NCBI GenBank assembly: GCA_019022495.1
Contig: JAFEKR010000025.1
Span: 744,001-808,000 of the forward strand
Source: Epichloe hybrida
Taxonomy: Eukaryota; Ascomycota; Sordariomycetes; Hypocreales; Clavicipitaceae
Length of the DNA: 64,000 nt
Direction: 5' to 3'
Shown here: positions 1 to 11,718 of the stretch, one piece after another
Layout: the number at the start of each line of letters is the position of its first letter
Position numbering within the stretch: position 1 is the first letter of the stretch
Notes under the pieces: model-generated
The model's database searches: none
Told to the model about the DNA's origin: nothing
Seen by the model: the letters and a program-made list of their open reading frames with translations, nothing else
Position numbers and translations under genes: made by a program

Positions 1-831
1 CATCTTTGCTACACGCCAAAGCAACACATGACACAGCATAAAGCTCCACCGCTACTGCTCCACGACTTGTATACGCAATGAGCATAATAATAAGCAAAGA
101 CATTGTAATGCCTTCCACAAAATTTTAAAAGGCAGTTGTGCATCATGCGTTTGTAGACGTGCGATGATGACCCGAACATGTCTCGTAGTTTTTAAATCAG
201 GTAGGACTCGACACACTATGCTGATGTCATTGATTGATATTCGAAGGGAAACTCATATAGCCAAAGTTAGCTATGTGTCATTCTCAACGTGGTCGGTGGG
301 ACTTGGAATGTACGCTGTACTGAGTTCTTGTATAGTCTCTTGTGACGCACTGCATAATGTGTTACAACTGACAGTGGCGACAAGGAGAACATGGCACATC
401 TCAAGGCACTACTAGTATATAACAATGTGGAGGGCAATATAGCTACTGATACCAGCGGGAATATGATATCATTCAACAAGATGGAGGCTAACGTCACCTG
501 AAATGGTAGGTAGGATGAGGCTGCGCTGGATCTGAAAACCCGTTATCTCTCCGATCAACGAGACTGTGGTGACTTGTAAACGGCCATGGTAGATGAATAT
601 GGCCACGCCCCTAGTCTCGTGGCTTTTGCCAGGGATGCAGGTTGTCTGTTGAAGTATTTATCAAAACGGGGGACACATGTGCTAGAATGTGTTAAAGTAC
701 AGCGTATTCCTAATGACCCAGGAGGCACGTACACTAACTAATGTACAGTATTATAGGAAAGGGTAGACCGCCTCTTGGTGCTTTAGTCCATGAGTGTCGG
801 ATGCTCCAGAAAAGGACGTCCAGTATCCTCT
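1..831. other. intergenic, no gene seen
   Basis: No reading frame here shows recognisable protein features; the short open frames on both strands overlap one another and lack family motifs. It is the 3' side of the SprT-like gene and possibly flank of a gene outside the window. Confidence 0.6.
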
Positions 832-2798
832 TTACCCTGACATTGAAGGCGTGTGCACTTGGCTGCTAGTGATATCATATGTCTTTTGTGCAGCCCATTT
901 TGCAGCAATTATTTTCATCAACTCTCGCTGCAGGACATGGGGATTTTCCATCTTCACCAGCGGCATCTGGTCTCTCACAAATAGCTGATAATGGCTTCGC
1001 ATTAAGACATCATTGCCATTCTTGCTACCACCTCTGGATGCGGGCCTGGTTTGCTCGAGCTCGCTTTTGCAACTTCCGCAACGGTGACGCTGAATGTCAA
1101 TGCTTCTTGAGTGTCGTTTGTACTCTAAACGACAGGAAACACACTGCCATACATATTTGAAGTCGATGTCGTACGAGTGCCTCGTTGTTACATGAATACC
1201 CCTATCTCGGAAGGCATGAGAGCATTTAGAAGCCCATACCTTGAAATCTTTCCCGTGTGGATTTGTCGTTGTGCCGCTAATCATAAACGTGGCCAAATGA
1301 CAGAACTCGTGTGCTAGAACGTTGAGAAGCTTGTTCTCATCATCAATAACCTTCTCAGCTAGATCGATTGACGCATGATGTTGATGCTCCTCATTTCGGA
1401 CCTTCTCATCCAGTGTTTTGCTTCGAAGTGTTTCGCGTCGCCAATGAGCCCGACCAGCTGTTGTGTTGAGGCTTTTCGTCCATGTCAATTTCACACCGCC
1501 CGTGGTCTTGGTCAGCTCCATGATTCGACCATTCGCCACCTTTTCGTCCAGTTCGTCAAAGAAATCCCTTGCCAAGGACTGCTTCGCTGCTTGAAACTTC
1601 TTCTTGGCCAGCCTTTTCCCAGTAATCTGTTGCTGATCGGTCGGCGAAAGTGCCAGGAGCGATACTTGCACAGATTGTGGGCTGTTGCGGCGATCAACCG
1701 GATCCTGTGCCAGCGTCTGTTTCAGTTGAAGCATTTCTGGCGGGCTTAAAGTCGTAGTCTGATGGCCTGAAAGTGTAACAGAGGTCTTTTCTGCGCCATT
1801 GGCGAAGCCTCCGTCAGATTGGCGAGTAGATGTCAAATGCATTTTCTCAAAAATTCCCCAAAGATCGTCGTCTTCATGATGCAATACGTTTGATCCTTTC
1901 ATTGAGGCAATCGTCGTATTAGTCAGACTATCCTGGAAATTATGAGAGATACTTTGGAGATTTAAGATGCTACCATCGATTGAACTTGCTGGTCCTTTTT
2001 GGCCAGCACCCCCAGATCAAGACAGGTTGACAACTTTGAGAGGGGTAATGTTCTTGGCAGGGATCTGTGCTTTCGGTCCATATCATCACGCAGCAGATCT
2101 GTGGATATCGTTGTCGTATCAGGACTTGGGAATATCTTGGAAGTGCTTTTATGCGCATACGTCTCCTCGGTTGGAAAGTCCACAACGAGATCGCGCTCTT
2201 GAAATATACTTTGTCGAGCTAGTGTTTTCGGTGTCGCGTCGTTTATGTCTTGCGGTATTGATGAAACATGGCAATTGAGTATCGAACTTTTACCATAATC
2301 AATGCCTTCTACTGGTATCGTTCGAGATACCAAAGATCGAGTCTCTTGTCCTTGGATGGATGGAAAATCCCAAGCGTGCTCCTCAAAGTCGTTTGTGAAG
2401 GTTTGACACTTTGTCTCGTAACGGTTTCGGTTGGAAGACTTGGTTCGTGATGCACTAGTCTTGTCCTGTTCGAACTCAGTGAATAAACCCAATTTTGCCG
2501 GTGATTCTCTCATGGTTTTTTGAGAGAGGGCCTGGAACCCATCGCCATCTTGCCGACTCCATGGCTGGAACAAAAGGTTGGTCTCCTGTTTGCTGCTTCT
2601 CAACCGCCGGATTTTGTGAGTAGGCACTTTGGGCGTAACAGCCTTTAAGACGAGGTGCTTTTTCATTGGGGTGATGGCTGAAGCCGCATTTTTCGTATGC
2701 TGAGTTTCAGAGGGCTTGCGGCCCTCGAGCTTCCATAGACCGGCCTCTTCTGACAAATTGTCGTCACTGAGTGAACAACAATCTACTAGCCGAACCAT
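832..2798 (-). CDS. SprT/GCNA-like zinc metalloprotease with HMG-box-like tail
   Basis: Two exons. Exon 1 runs from the ATG at 2798 to about 1974. The intron ends at the CCAG finishing at 1933; the donor is either at 1973 (41 nt) or 1985 (53 nt), both keeping phase 0. The protein is about 640 aa. Residues 1 to about 400 are low-complexity and poorly conserved. The SprT-like domain follows, with the zinc/catalytic motif HEFCH near residue 483, a further His in NPHGKDF near 501, and a zinc ribbon made of two CxxC pairs (WQCVSC and RCGSC) near 538-563. The last about 60 residues contain YQLFVRDQMP and a KWA-type helix resembling half an HMG box. SprT/GCNA proteins act on DNA-protein crosslinks in the nucleus; that role is inferred from family. 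Domain assignment is firm, the exact intron is not. Confidence 0.85.
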
Positions 2799-3102
2799 GG
2801 CAATGATCTCTCAAGCAATGCCCTGTCTGTGGACACAGGCCCTACCTGAAAAAAAGGAAAAGAAAAAAGGTCGACACGATAAAAACAAATAAAAATAATA
2901 ACTCAGTTGGGATGCTTATGTATTATGTGTCCGCTCCATGCACTGGTCGCCCCAGCAACACCAGGATCACGTGCTTGAAAGGAACATCGCTGCTAATATG
3001 TGTTTGCTGATATTTATGTACCCACCGTGCCGAGGTTAGTTGTAATCAAATATATCAAAGGTTAGATATTCTGTACTTCTAGACCTAGCAATATAGCTGA
3101 CA

Positions 3103-3132
3103 ATTGAACAAGTGAAGGATGACTTGTTCAAT
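3103..3132. repeat. perfect 11-bp hairpin
   Basis: ATTGAACAAGT at 3103-3113 is followed, after an 8-nt loop, by its exact reverse complement at 3122-3132. No T-run follows and no gene is adjacent, so a terminator role is not supported. Confidence 0.75.
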
Positions 3133-3500
3133 GCATATTCTTTTGTGCCTCTATGGCTCAATTGGATCGAAAACCCAGACGCGTGCGCGCAGACACCCGC
3201 GATGGCCGCACCGTAACAGCTAACCCCTGAATGATTTTACACCCCCACGCGGGGCAGCCACTATATGCAAGCTGTGAGTGGCTATAGTGAGTGGAGCTAT
3301 TATTGATCGTGTCAGGCAAGAAAATTATAAACAGCTAGGTCATGTCTTATGATACTCTGTACTTATAGATAAATCTGAGAGGATGACATTAGTCTACATA
3401 GGAAACATGCTAGTATGTATATGCAAGGGTAGGTAGTCCTACTAATAGCAATGTTAATCACAAATCTACGTCCGTAATGCATTAGCCTAAAAAAACTCAA

Positions 3501-3552
3501 TAGCCTGTTTCAAGCCTGTTTTAGCCTGTTATAGACTGATTATAGCCTGTCA
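3501..3552. repeat. imperfect AGCCTGTT tandem repeat
   Basis: Four copies of AGCCTGT(T/C) at irregular 10-20 nt spacing, with a related TAGACTGAT between the third and fourth. Non-coding by appearance. Confidence 0.6.
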
Positions 3553-4307
3553 AAAAGGGACTTGGGAGAGGGGCATGTAGATTTTGAAAATACATAATAA
3601 AGGGGGGCCATTGTATACACTACGGAGTAAACGCGCAGTAGTCCGTACTCCGTACGGAGTAGTACGAAATGAAATGCACAGTAATCCGTAGTATCCAGGG
3701 TCAAAACAGAAGAGGTACATATTACCTTCGGCATGTGTTTTTCCATGCAGAGTGCAGAGGTATGTAATACCTCCACGGTTTCTTCTATAAATAACTCGCA
3801 GCAGGCCCTGATCAACGAAAATAGGATGCTAGATTGGGAAGGGCGGGCACTACGGATTTAGTTGTGTCGACTTTGTCCTTGGTTCTACAGTCTGTATCCT
3901 TGCACGAGTGTTTTGCCATGTTCTCACAGCCGCTTGACTATTTGCTTGCGAGCCGGCGACAACGGCAAGGTCGACACCTGTACTCGTGAACCAATCAAGG
4001 TCACGCAAACACAAACCCAAGTCAACCGGCATCTGGGAAGGATCGTCATTGTTCAATATACAGGAATGCTCTATCTACTGAAGGCTCCGATCCTGCCAAA
4101 GCAATTTGTCCATCCAATGTCAATTGTCCAAAATATCAAGTATGCTGCAATTTCTACAATCCAATGACCCCAATAAGCTTCACATGCGCCAGGACGTTGC
4201 GCTGGGCCTTTGATACATCGTGTCTGCTGCTTCCCATGGCCAGTTTGTCGAGGCTCGTCAATGGACAGTTGACTCCATCTTTACAAATCATGACCCACTA
4301 AACTTGT

Positions 4308-5987
4308 TTACAGGCGAGAGCCGTGGATGACCTTCATGTCAACAGCGAGCTCGCGGCCGTTGTCATTAAGAACAAGGGCACGGACGCTGCCACGGCCAGA
4401 CTCGAAGGCACTGGCAAGACGAGACCACAGGTTGGACTGGTCAATGACAGGCAATGACTGCTTGACGTCACCAGTCTCGGTCATGGCAACAATGTGGCCA
4501 CCTTGCATGTCGAGAACGCGGTACTGCTTGAAGACAGGGCCGAGCATAGTCTGGACGACAACGCTAGGAGCAGGGTTGGAGACGAAGGAAGACTCCTCGT
4601 GCAACTGTTTGGTGAAGAGGTCGACACCGAGGTATCGGTACTGGCCAGTGGCAGACGACGTGGAGATGCGGATGACCTGGCAAGGTCGGCCCTGCAGCAT
4701 CAAGAAGTCACCCAGGCGGATGTGGTGGCAAGGAATGGTGACAGTGTTGGGGACATAACAGCCACCGCCCTGACGAGGGCGGCTGTCGGTCACGCGGATC
4801 TCCTCCTTGATGTCCACGTCGACATGGTCATTGTGATGGTGGTGAGGGTGAACAATCTTGTCGGCAAGCTTGTTGATGCCCTGGCGGAATGAGTGGTAGT
4901 GACCTGGTGGAATAGAAATTAGCATTTCCATGTCTCAGGGTCACGTGCGCGAAATAGATGAGGTGGCACGCCAACATACCGTCCTCGTCGTAGTAACCCA
5001 TGTTGGCTTTTTGTTCGGCGCGGGTGAAGCGAGCAGGCTGAACAGTCTCTTCGGTGAAGTTGACTTCTTCCTTGACAGAAGATTGAAGATGGGGTCGACC
5101 TTCAACGGTGTGCTTGTTGAAGCGAATGTCCTCGGTGTGGTACTGGGGACGAGAAGCGTCTACGGTGGTGGAATAAGCAGGGCGGAAGCGCTCACGATAT
5201 TCACGCTCAGCGATGTCAATGGGAGAACTGTACGGGCCGGTGCGGTTGTCAATCTCAATACGAGTATCGGTGTACTCGGTGCGTCCAGGTCTGTAAGAGA
5301 GTTGAAGGTCAGTGTCAGTCCCGGTGGGAGAGGATTGTGTTTGTTGTAGGCCGTAGGTATTGGTGGTTTCCGTGTCAACAAAAGAGGCGGTAACAGGCAG
5401 CCCCTGACCTGGGGGCGTATGGGGGGCGTATGTAGATTATCTCTGCCCAAAGGCGAAGTGCGTGTGCGTGTCATTTTGTGGATTGGATTTTTGTGGGAAA
5501 ATGTGACCCAACGGCTGCACTTGCAACTGTAATCCGTACTGCGTTCGCAAAAGGGGGCGAAGCGAGGCAAACAGAAGTGGGATTTGAAGCTTAATCTCTT
5601 GCTTCGAGTAAAGAGTAGGGTAGGGGCTCTGTGAGACGGGAAAGAAATGGGTTGACCAGAAATAACGCACCGGGATTCTTCCTTCACAAACTGCTCCTGC
5701 TGGAAACCGGAACGGCGGTGATGCTCTTCAGTGATGCGGACCTCTTCTTGGCTGTAGCGCTTCTCCTCACGAGGGGGGAGATCGACGTGGGCAGTGTAAG
5801 AAGAGTGTTGCTCTTGCCGTCCGGCTGGCTCCTGCTCGTTGGGAAGCTTGAGATCAACCTCTTGGTGGATTTGTGTGGCGGTTTGCGCTTCGCTGTCCCG
5901 ATACGTCGACGGGAAGATGCTGAAGGGGACAGGGACGCGGGCTTCAAAGTCCAGATTGGCGACTTTTGCTGGCGCGAGAGAATCTTC
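4308..5987 (-). CDS. hex1: Woronin body major protein HEX1
   Basis: Forms the crystalline core of Woronin bodies, peroxisome-derived organelles that plug septal pores after wounding. The last exon (4308-4903) encodes the eIF5A-like fold including CHHIRLGDFLMLQGRPCQVI, and ends in SRL, the type-1 peroxisomal signal. An intron at 4904-4979 joins it to the exon holding MGYYDEDG (ATG at 5001), which matches the usual start of short HEX1 proteins and would give 205 aa. The same frame stays open upstream: through 5290, across a 380-nt intron (5291-5670, clean GTGCGT and TTACAG signals) and on to a TGA at 5988-5990, adding about 195 charged, coding-like codons without any methionine. The only upstream ATG (5991) is out of frame by one. 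Long HEX1/HexA isoforms with N-terminal extensions exist, so the outer exon is probably used, but its true start is unresolved. Confidence 0.9.
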
Positions 5988-5991
5988 TCAT

Positions 5992-8002
5992 ACAACCTTC
6001 CGTAGCAAAATAGCACGAAAGGATGACAAGAAGGATCCTCTGGCTTCTGTTCCTGAGAAACAAAAGTCGAAGAAAGGGAAAAGAAGGATAAAAGGACGTT
6101 GAGCCTTTTGGATTCTTCTTTCTTTCTTTTGTTGGGAGCGAGGAATTTGTACTTGTCTGATGTGGTTGGAGATAATTGGAGGAGGAGAAAGTCAGGCCGA
6201 CGTTTGTGCAGACGCGCGCTGGCTTTTTGAAGGACGAGGGCTGGATTGGATGAACTCGGGCCCGTTGCGTGGACGTGTGCGTGTGCGTGTGCGTTGTTGG
6301 CACTTGTTGCGCAGGGTGAATGTATAAACTCTTCGTGTTTACTCCAGCCGGGGTTTGTTTACTCTGATCCAGAAAGGGAAAGCTCGATGCATCTCATCTC
6401 CACCATCCCAATTGCTCTCGACCAGACAGATGGCAGCCAGGCCAGCAGCCAAGCCAGCAGCCAGCCAGCTATTACTTGTTGTACATGTATGTAGATCCAG
6501 GCCCGTCCGTCCGTCAGCTGCTTTGGACATTGGACATTGGACAATTGCAGATGTCGCAGCCCAGTTTTATCTTCTCCGTACCAATGGAATGCGGGAGGCG
6601 GGAGTGGGGTGGGGCACTGGGGAGGCGGCTGGCGCTAAGGTTGCCGAAGACCCAGCTGGGCTCAGGAACCACCTATGGACGGGCAGACCAGCGCAGAAGC
6701 GTCCACTTTATGGGAGGAGGGGGTTCGATGTCTGTTATTTAATTCACGCGTTTCCACTTCCACGGCCATCCCTCCTGCAGGCAAGCCCAACCAGTGAGTG
6801 CCGATTGCCTAACGGCGGCAAAACATCATCAACAACATTCATTGCCAATGCATCGCGTGCGCCATCTAGCCCCCGAGGCAAAAAGCAACAACTGAGTTTC
6901 AATATTGCTCCTGACTTCCCGCCAATGTGCCCCTTGTTGCCGTAACAACGCCGACGAACCCTTGCTCGGTGGGCACTGCAAACGAATTACGGAGTTCTCC
7001 GTATGTACTGGGTCGTTGACGCTAAGCAATTTGTGGTGCTGTCTACCCCTGTAGCAAGACTAGGTCAAACCAATAGGATCACTTTTATGGAGTACTCCGT
7101 ACCGCAATCCGTACATACAGTACTGTATGTACACTAGGCCCAAGTTCCTATACAAGACCTTTTAACAGTTCCACCCCTGATATCTGCATGTCGGCTGTTG
7201 TTCAAGATGATATCAGCGGGTCACTCATATGTTTTTGCCTCGGTCAAGATCCCTTTACTTTTAGATGTATGTACGGACGTATGTACGGAGTACATACATA
7301 CATGAGGGGCAGGCAGGTAGGAGACCCTCTTTTCGGGCACGCGAGAGGTAATCTCCTTGAGGACCGTAAGACTACACTTGCGTACTAATCCACTTGTTTC
7401 ATCTAATAAAGTTCACTGTATAAAGAGTACTTTCTATGCACTACTAAATTATATAATAACGCTTATACTGGCAATTATCTAGGCTATAAATATTATAGTA
7501 TAACTTAGTAGTACATACGGACTAGAAAGTACCCTTTAATACAATGGTTTTAATTAGATGAAATAAGTGCATCGGTACGCAAGATTTGTACGGATCCGTT
7601 CCCGGGATAAGACTTCATTGCCGTGGTTGCCAGCCCTCTGTGCCCCCCTGGGCCCCCCTGGGTGCGTGAGTTTCGTCGTCATTTGATAACTTAATCAATA
7701 TCGAAACGCCATGCTCTCGATTTGGAGCTGGAGCCCGGACTGGAGCATAATATTATGTCATGGCATCATCTGGCATGGCACGTGATGTCATGTCGTCACC
7801 AACGATTTGAGTCAGTTCGGCGTGAGTTGCCCCGCGATGACAGACAGAATACCCTCGTGCCCCACATTGAAATGGTCTACATACTCCGTAATAACTGATG
7901 TGTGGAATTCAAAGGTAGAGCTCAAAAAGCTTTTGGCCTTGCTTTCGGAATCATAGGTTGCGTTCGAGCGCGCTGTGAAAGGTTTTAAATACTCTCTACA
8001 CG
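5992..8002. other. divergent promoter region of hex1 and rqc2
   Basis: About 2 kb between two genes transcribed away from each other. 6000-6350 is probably hex1 5' leader (pyrimidine-rich on the minus strand, no ATG in it). 6421-6480 is a CCAGCAG-rich low-complexity stretch. Several TACGGAGTA/TACTCCGTA motifs occur at 6990-7300 and 7885. A large foldback sequence occupies about 7373-7590. No convincing gene is present. Confidence 0.6.
7373..7590. mobile_element. AT-rich foldback (MITE-like) element
   Basis: The left half (CTTGCGTACTAATCCACTTG, then TTTCATCTAAT, GTACTTTCTA, ACTACTAA) reappears in the same order in the reverse complement of the right half (CTTGCGTACCGATGCACTTA, TTTCATCTAAT, GTACTTTCTA, ACTACTAA). 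The arms are roughly 90-95 bp and clearly diverged, around an AT-rich centre near 7480. No coding capacity. I could not identify a target-site duplication, so the ends are approximate. Confidence 0.6.
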
Positions 8003-11000
8003 ATGAAGCAAAGGTTTTCGTCGCTAGACGTCAAGGTGGGTGGGTTATGTAGGACTGGGCCGGAAAAATCTTGATTCTGACGTTCTTTGGTTTCCAGGTC
8101 ATCGCACATGAGCTCAATCAGAGCTTGGTGACGTTGCGCTTAGCAAACGTGTACGACCTCTCATCCAAGATACTGCTGCTCAAGTTCGCCAAACCCAACG
8201 ACAAGAAGCAATTGGTCATCGACACAGGGTTTCGTTGCCATACGACCGAGTTTGCCCGAACAACGGCTGCGGCGCCGTCCGCTTTCGTTTCTCGACTGCG
8301 AAAGCTCCTCAGAACTAGACGCTTGACCTCTGTCGCGCAGGTTGGCACCGACCGCATTCTCGAATTTCAATTTAGCGATGGACAGTACAGGTTGTTTCTG
8401 GAATTCTTTGCGGTAAGAACACATCTTTTCGCGAGGTGTGTGATATGGCGCCCACTAACATTGCTTCAGAGCGGCAACGTCATTCTCACCGATCCCGACT
8501 TGAAAATTTTGACGTTATCCAGAAATGTTTCCGAGGGCGAAGGCCAGGAGCCTCAACGGATTGGCCTGCACTACTCGCTCGATAACAGGCAAAATTTCCA
8601 CGGTGTGCCTGCTTTGACCAAGGATCGGGTGCAAGGGGCTCTGAGAGCGGCAGTAGAAAAGGCTGCCGTCACGACTGCTGCGAAGAAGCTCAAGGAAAAA
8701 TCGGGCGGGGGTCTGCGCAAGAGCTTGGCAGTTTCCATAACCGAACTTCCGCCAGTCCTTGTTGACCACGTCTTGCAATCGAACGATTTCGACACGACAA
8801 TAAAGCCGGCCGACCTATTAGAGAATGATGGCCTCCTCAATGAGCTTGTCAAGCTCTTGTCCGAAGCTAAATCTTCGATCGAGAATATAACAAGCTCCGA
8901 CAAATGCACTGGCTATATCTTCGCGAAGAGGCGTGAGAACGAAACAGAAGATGGTGAAAGAAGCACGGACATATCGTCACCAAAGCGTGAGGGTTTGCTT
9001 TATGAGGACTTCCACCCGTTCATCCCTTACAAATTAAAAAAAGACCCAGCCATGAGGGTACTAGAATTTGAAGGGTACAATCAGACTGTCGACGAGTTCT
9101 TCTCCTCTTTAGAAGGCCAGAAGTTGGAGATGAGACTTGCCGAAAGGGAGGCGGCCGCAAAAAGAAAGCTGGATGCTGCGAAAGCAGATCAGGCTAAGCG
9201 TATAGAAGGTCTACAAGAAGCTCAGACTCTGAATATGCGCAGAGCTGCTGCAATAGAGGCCAATGTAGATTGGGTCCAGGAAGCCATGGATGCTGTCAAT
9301 GGCTTGCTTGCACAGGGCATGGATTGGGTCGACATCGGAAAGCTCGTCGAGCGTGAAAAGAAGAGGAACAACCCCGTTGCCAGTATAATCGCGCTTCCTC
9401 TACGCCTCGCCGAGAATCTGATAACCCTGCAATTAACGGAAGGAGATGAGGGAGAGGAAGAGGAAGCTGACCCATTCGAGACGGACGACAGCGAATCAGA
9501 TAATGAAGACGAAGAGGCTCCCGCTGGTTCCGGTGGCGGTGTCGGTGGCGGCCCAAGCGAAACCAAACAGCCTTCCAAGGCTTTGCTGGTGGAAATCAAT
9601 CTGACGCTTAGCCCGTGGAGTAACGCAAGAGAGTACTACGACCAGCGACGAACGGCTGTAGTCAAGCAAGAAAAGACGCAGCAGCAAGCGACTCATGCGC
9701 TCAAGAGTGCTGAAGTAAAGATCACTGCGGATTTGAAAAAGGGGCTCAAGCAAGAAAAGGCACTCTTGCAACCGATTCGAAACCAGCTTTGGTTCGAAAA
9801 GTTTCTCTGGTTCATCTCGTCGGACGGGTACCTCATCCTAGGGGGCAAAGATGCTCATCAAAATGAGATTCTCTACAAAAAGTACCTCCGAAAGGGAGAT
9901 GTGTATTGCCACGCCGATCTGAAAGGGGCGCCGAGTATCGTCGTCAAGAACAATGCCAGGACTCCTGACGCGCCGATTCCGCCTGCGACTTTGGCGCAAG
10001 CCGGAAGTCTCTCTGTCTGTGCCTCAGAAGCTTGGGATCAGAAAGCTGGGATGGGAGCTTGGTGGGTGAACGCAGATCAGGTGTCCAAGGCAGCTCCTGC
10101 AGGCGAGTTCCTGCCAACGGGTTGCTTCATGGTTCGCGGGAAGAAGAATTTCCTGCCGCCCACACAGCTCCTCCTGGGTCTGGGAATCGTTTTCAAGATT
10201 AGCGAAGAGAGCAAAGCGAAACACGTCAAGCACAGGATAAACGACGACGACTCTGCGCTGGTTTCAGCGACGGGTAGCACCGCGGACCCGAAAGACACCC
10301 GACGAAGTATCACGTCAACGGTAGAGCCTGATGACAAGGGTGAATACCAAGATGCCGAAAGTGCCGACGAAAGTGAAAATGACAGCCACGAGAAAGATGG
10401 GCCCCGCGACAACCCTCTTCAAGGGCCTAGCAGCCACAGTCCCCCAGATCAGGTCGAGGAAGCCGCAGACGCAGTATCCCCACCTCCGGTCCGAGGACAA
10501 TCACCTCCTGGAACAGAGAGCCAAACTGCAAGGGACGAGGAGAACGGCGGCACTGCTGCCGAAGGGGGAGACGAACCGGATCCCGATCCCGATGCCGCCA
10601 GCCAAGTATCCGAGGCACCCACCAGAGCAACATCCACAGGCACATCAGGACCTTCGAAGAAGGATGCCCCAAAGCGAGGACAAAAGGGAAAAGCCAAGAA
10701 AATAGCCACCAAATACAAAGACCAGGACGAAGAAGACCGCGCAGCCGCCGAGGCTCTCATCGGCGCCACCATCGGACAGAAGCGTCTCGAGGCAGAAGCC
10801 AAAGCCAAAGCCGACAGAGCCGCCGAACTAGAGGCCGCCAAGGAACGTCGTCGCGCCCAACACCACCGTCAGCAAAAGGAGATTGCGGAACACGAAGAGG
10901 TTCGTCGCGTCATGATGGACGAGGGCATCGATGCCCTCGAGGCAGATGAAGCGGAGCAGGCCGCCGCGCTGGATGCCCTTGTCGGCACACCCTTTGTCGG

Positions 11001-11376
11001 TGACGAGATACTAGAAGCAATTCCCGTTTGTGCACCGTGGAGCGCACTCGGCAAATTCAAGTACAAGGCCAAGATGCAGCCTGGACCAGTGAAGAGGGGC
11101 AAAGCCGTAAGGGAGGTCATGGAGCGGTGGAAAGCCGACTCGTGTAAGAAGGGGGCCGTGGATGAAGCCGCGGGGGATTCGGAGAAGATGTGGCCGCGGG
11201 AGGTGGAGCTGATTAAGGGGATGAAGGTGGAGGAGATTGTGAACTGCGTACCTGCTGGGAAGGTCAAGGTCATGATGAGTGGTGGTGGTGGAGGTGGAGG
11301 TGGAGGAGGCGGTGGAAAGGGGAAAGGCGGTGGTGGTCAAAAGGGTGCTGGCAAGGGAGGCAAAGGGAAGAAGTGA
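8003..11376 (+). CDS. rqc2: Ribosome quality control factor, NFACT family (Tae2/Rqc2/NEMF)
   Basis: Three exons: 8003-8035, 8098-8412 and 8470-11376, giving 1,084 aa. The mini first exon is required because MKQRFSSLDVK joined to VIAHELNQSLVTLRLANVY is the conserved NFACT start; the second intron (57 nt) is frame-neutral. Order: NFACT-N domain (about 1-480) with coiled-coil arms, an acidic stretch near 460-490, the NFACT-R domain around 580-690 (WFEKFLWFISSDGYLILGG, then HADLKGAPSIVVKN), a long disordered charged section, a coiled coil near 870-940, and an NFACT-C domain near 955-1050. The C-terminus is a Gly/Lys-rich tail. Family members bind stalled 60S-peptidyl-tRNA with Ltn1 in the cytoplasm and add C-terminal Ala/Thr tails. 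No oddity in the key motifs was seen. Confidence 0.95.
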
Positions 11377-11718
11377 TGTTGTACTTTATACATGGTGTTA
11401 CAGATGGAGAGTGAAGTGAGTGAGTGTGTATCTGACTTATGGGGGAAAAGAAAAAAACATGGCGTGTTTTCCGTAAGAATTTCGAGCTGCTTTCCCAAAC
11501 ACTAAATTAAACCTGGGCTAATCGATACACGAGATGTGTTGCTCTCCAACAGCTGTAACGGCAAGTCATTACCTTCTGACAAGCATTCCTCTTGATATCC
11601 TGATCCTTGCCAGATACCAGGACAAAAAAAAAGGAAATCAAAGGTATTTCTTCCTCATCACAAGTCCCCGGTCCAACCAATGCCGAAATCACCACACACA
11701 AGTCAGTACGTATTTCCA
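11377..11718. other. convergent 3' UTR interval
   Basis: The two flanking genes converge here. AT-rich stretches and short A-runs fit 3' UTR and polyadenylation regions; no gene seen. Confidence 0.6.

Larger units (their letters stand above)
2799..4307. other. intergenic with short repeats, no gene seen
   Basis: About 1.5 kb between the start of the SprT-like gene and the end of HEX1. It contains a perfect small hairpin (3103-3132), a run of AGCCTGTT-like repeats (3501-3552) and a cluster of TACGGAGTA palindromes around 3630-3665. Open frames here (for example 3540-3815 minus) look random. The stretch 4170-4307 is probably HEX1 3' UTR. Confidence 0.6.

Noticed and set aside
5160..5687. 175-codon minus-strand frame spanning the HEX1 intron
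   Set aside because: It reads through the 5291-5670 intron, then leaves the HEX1 frame; the spliced reading matches coding sequence on both sides.
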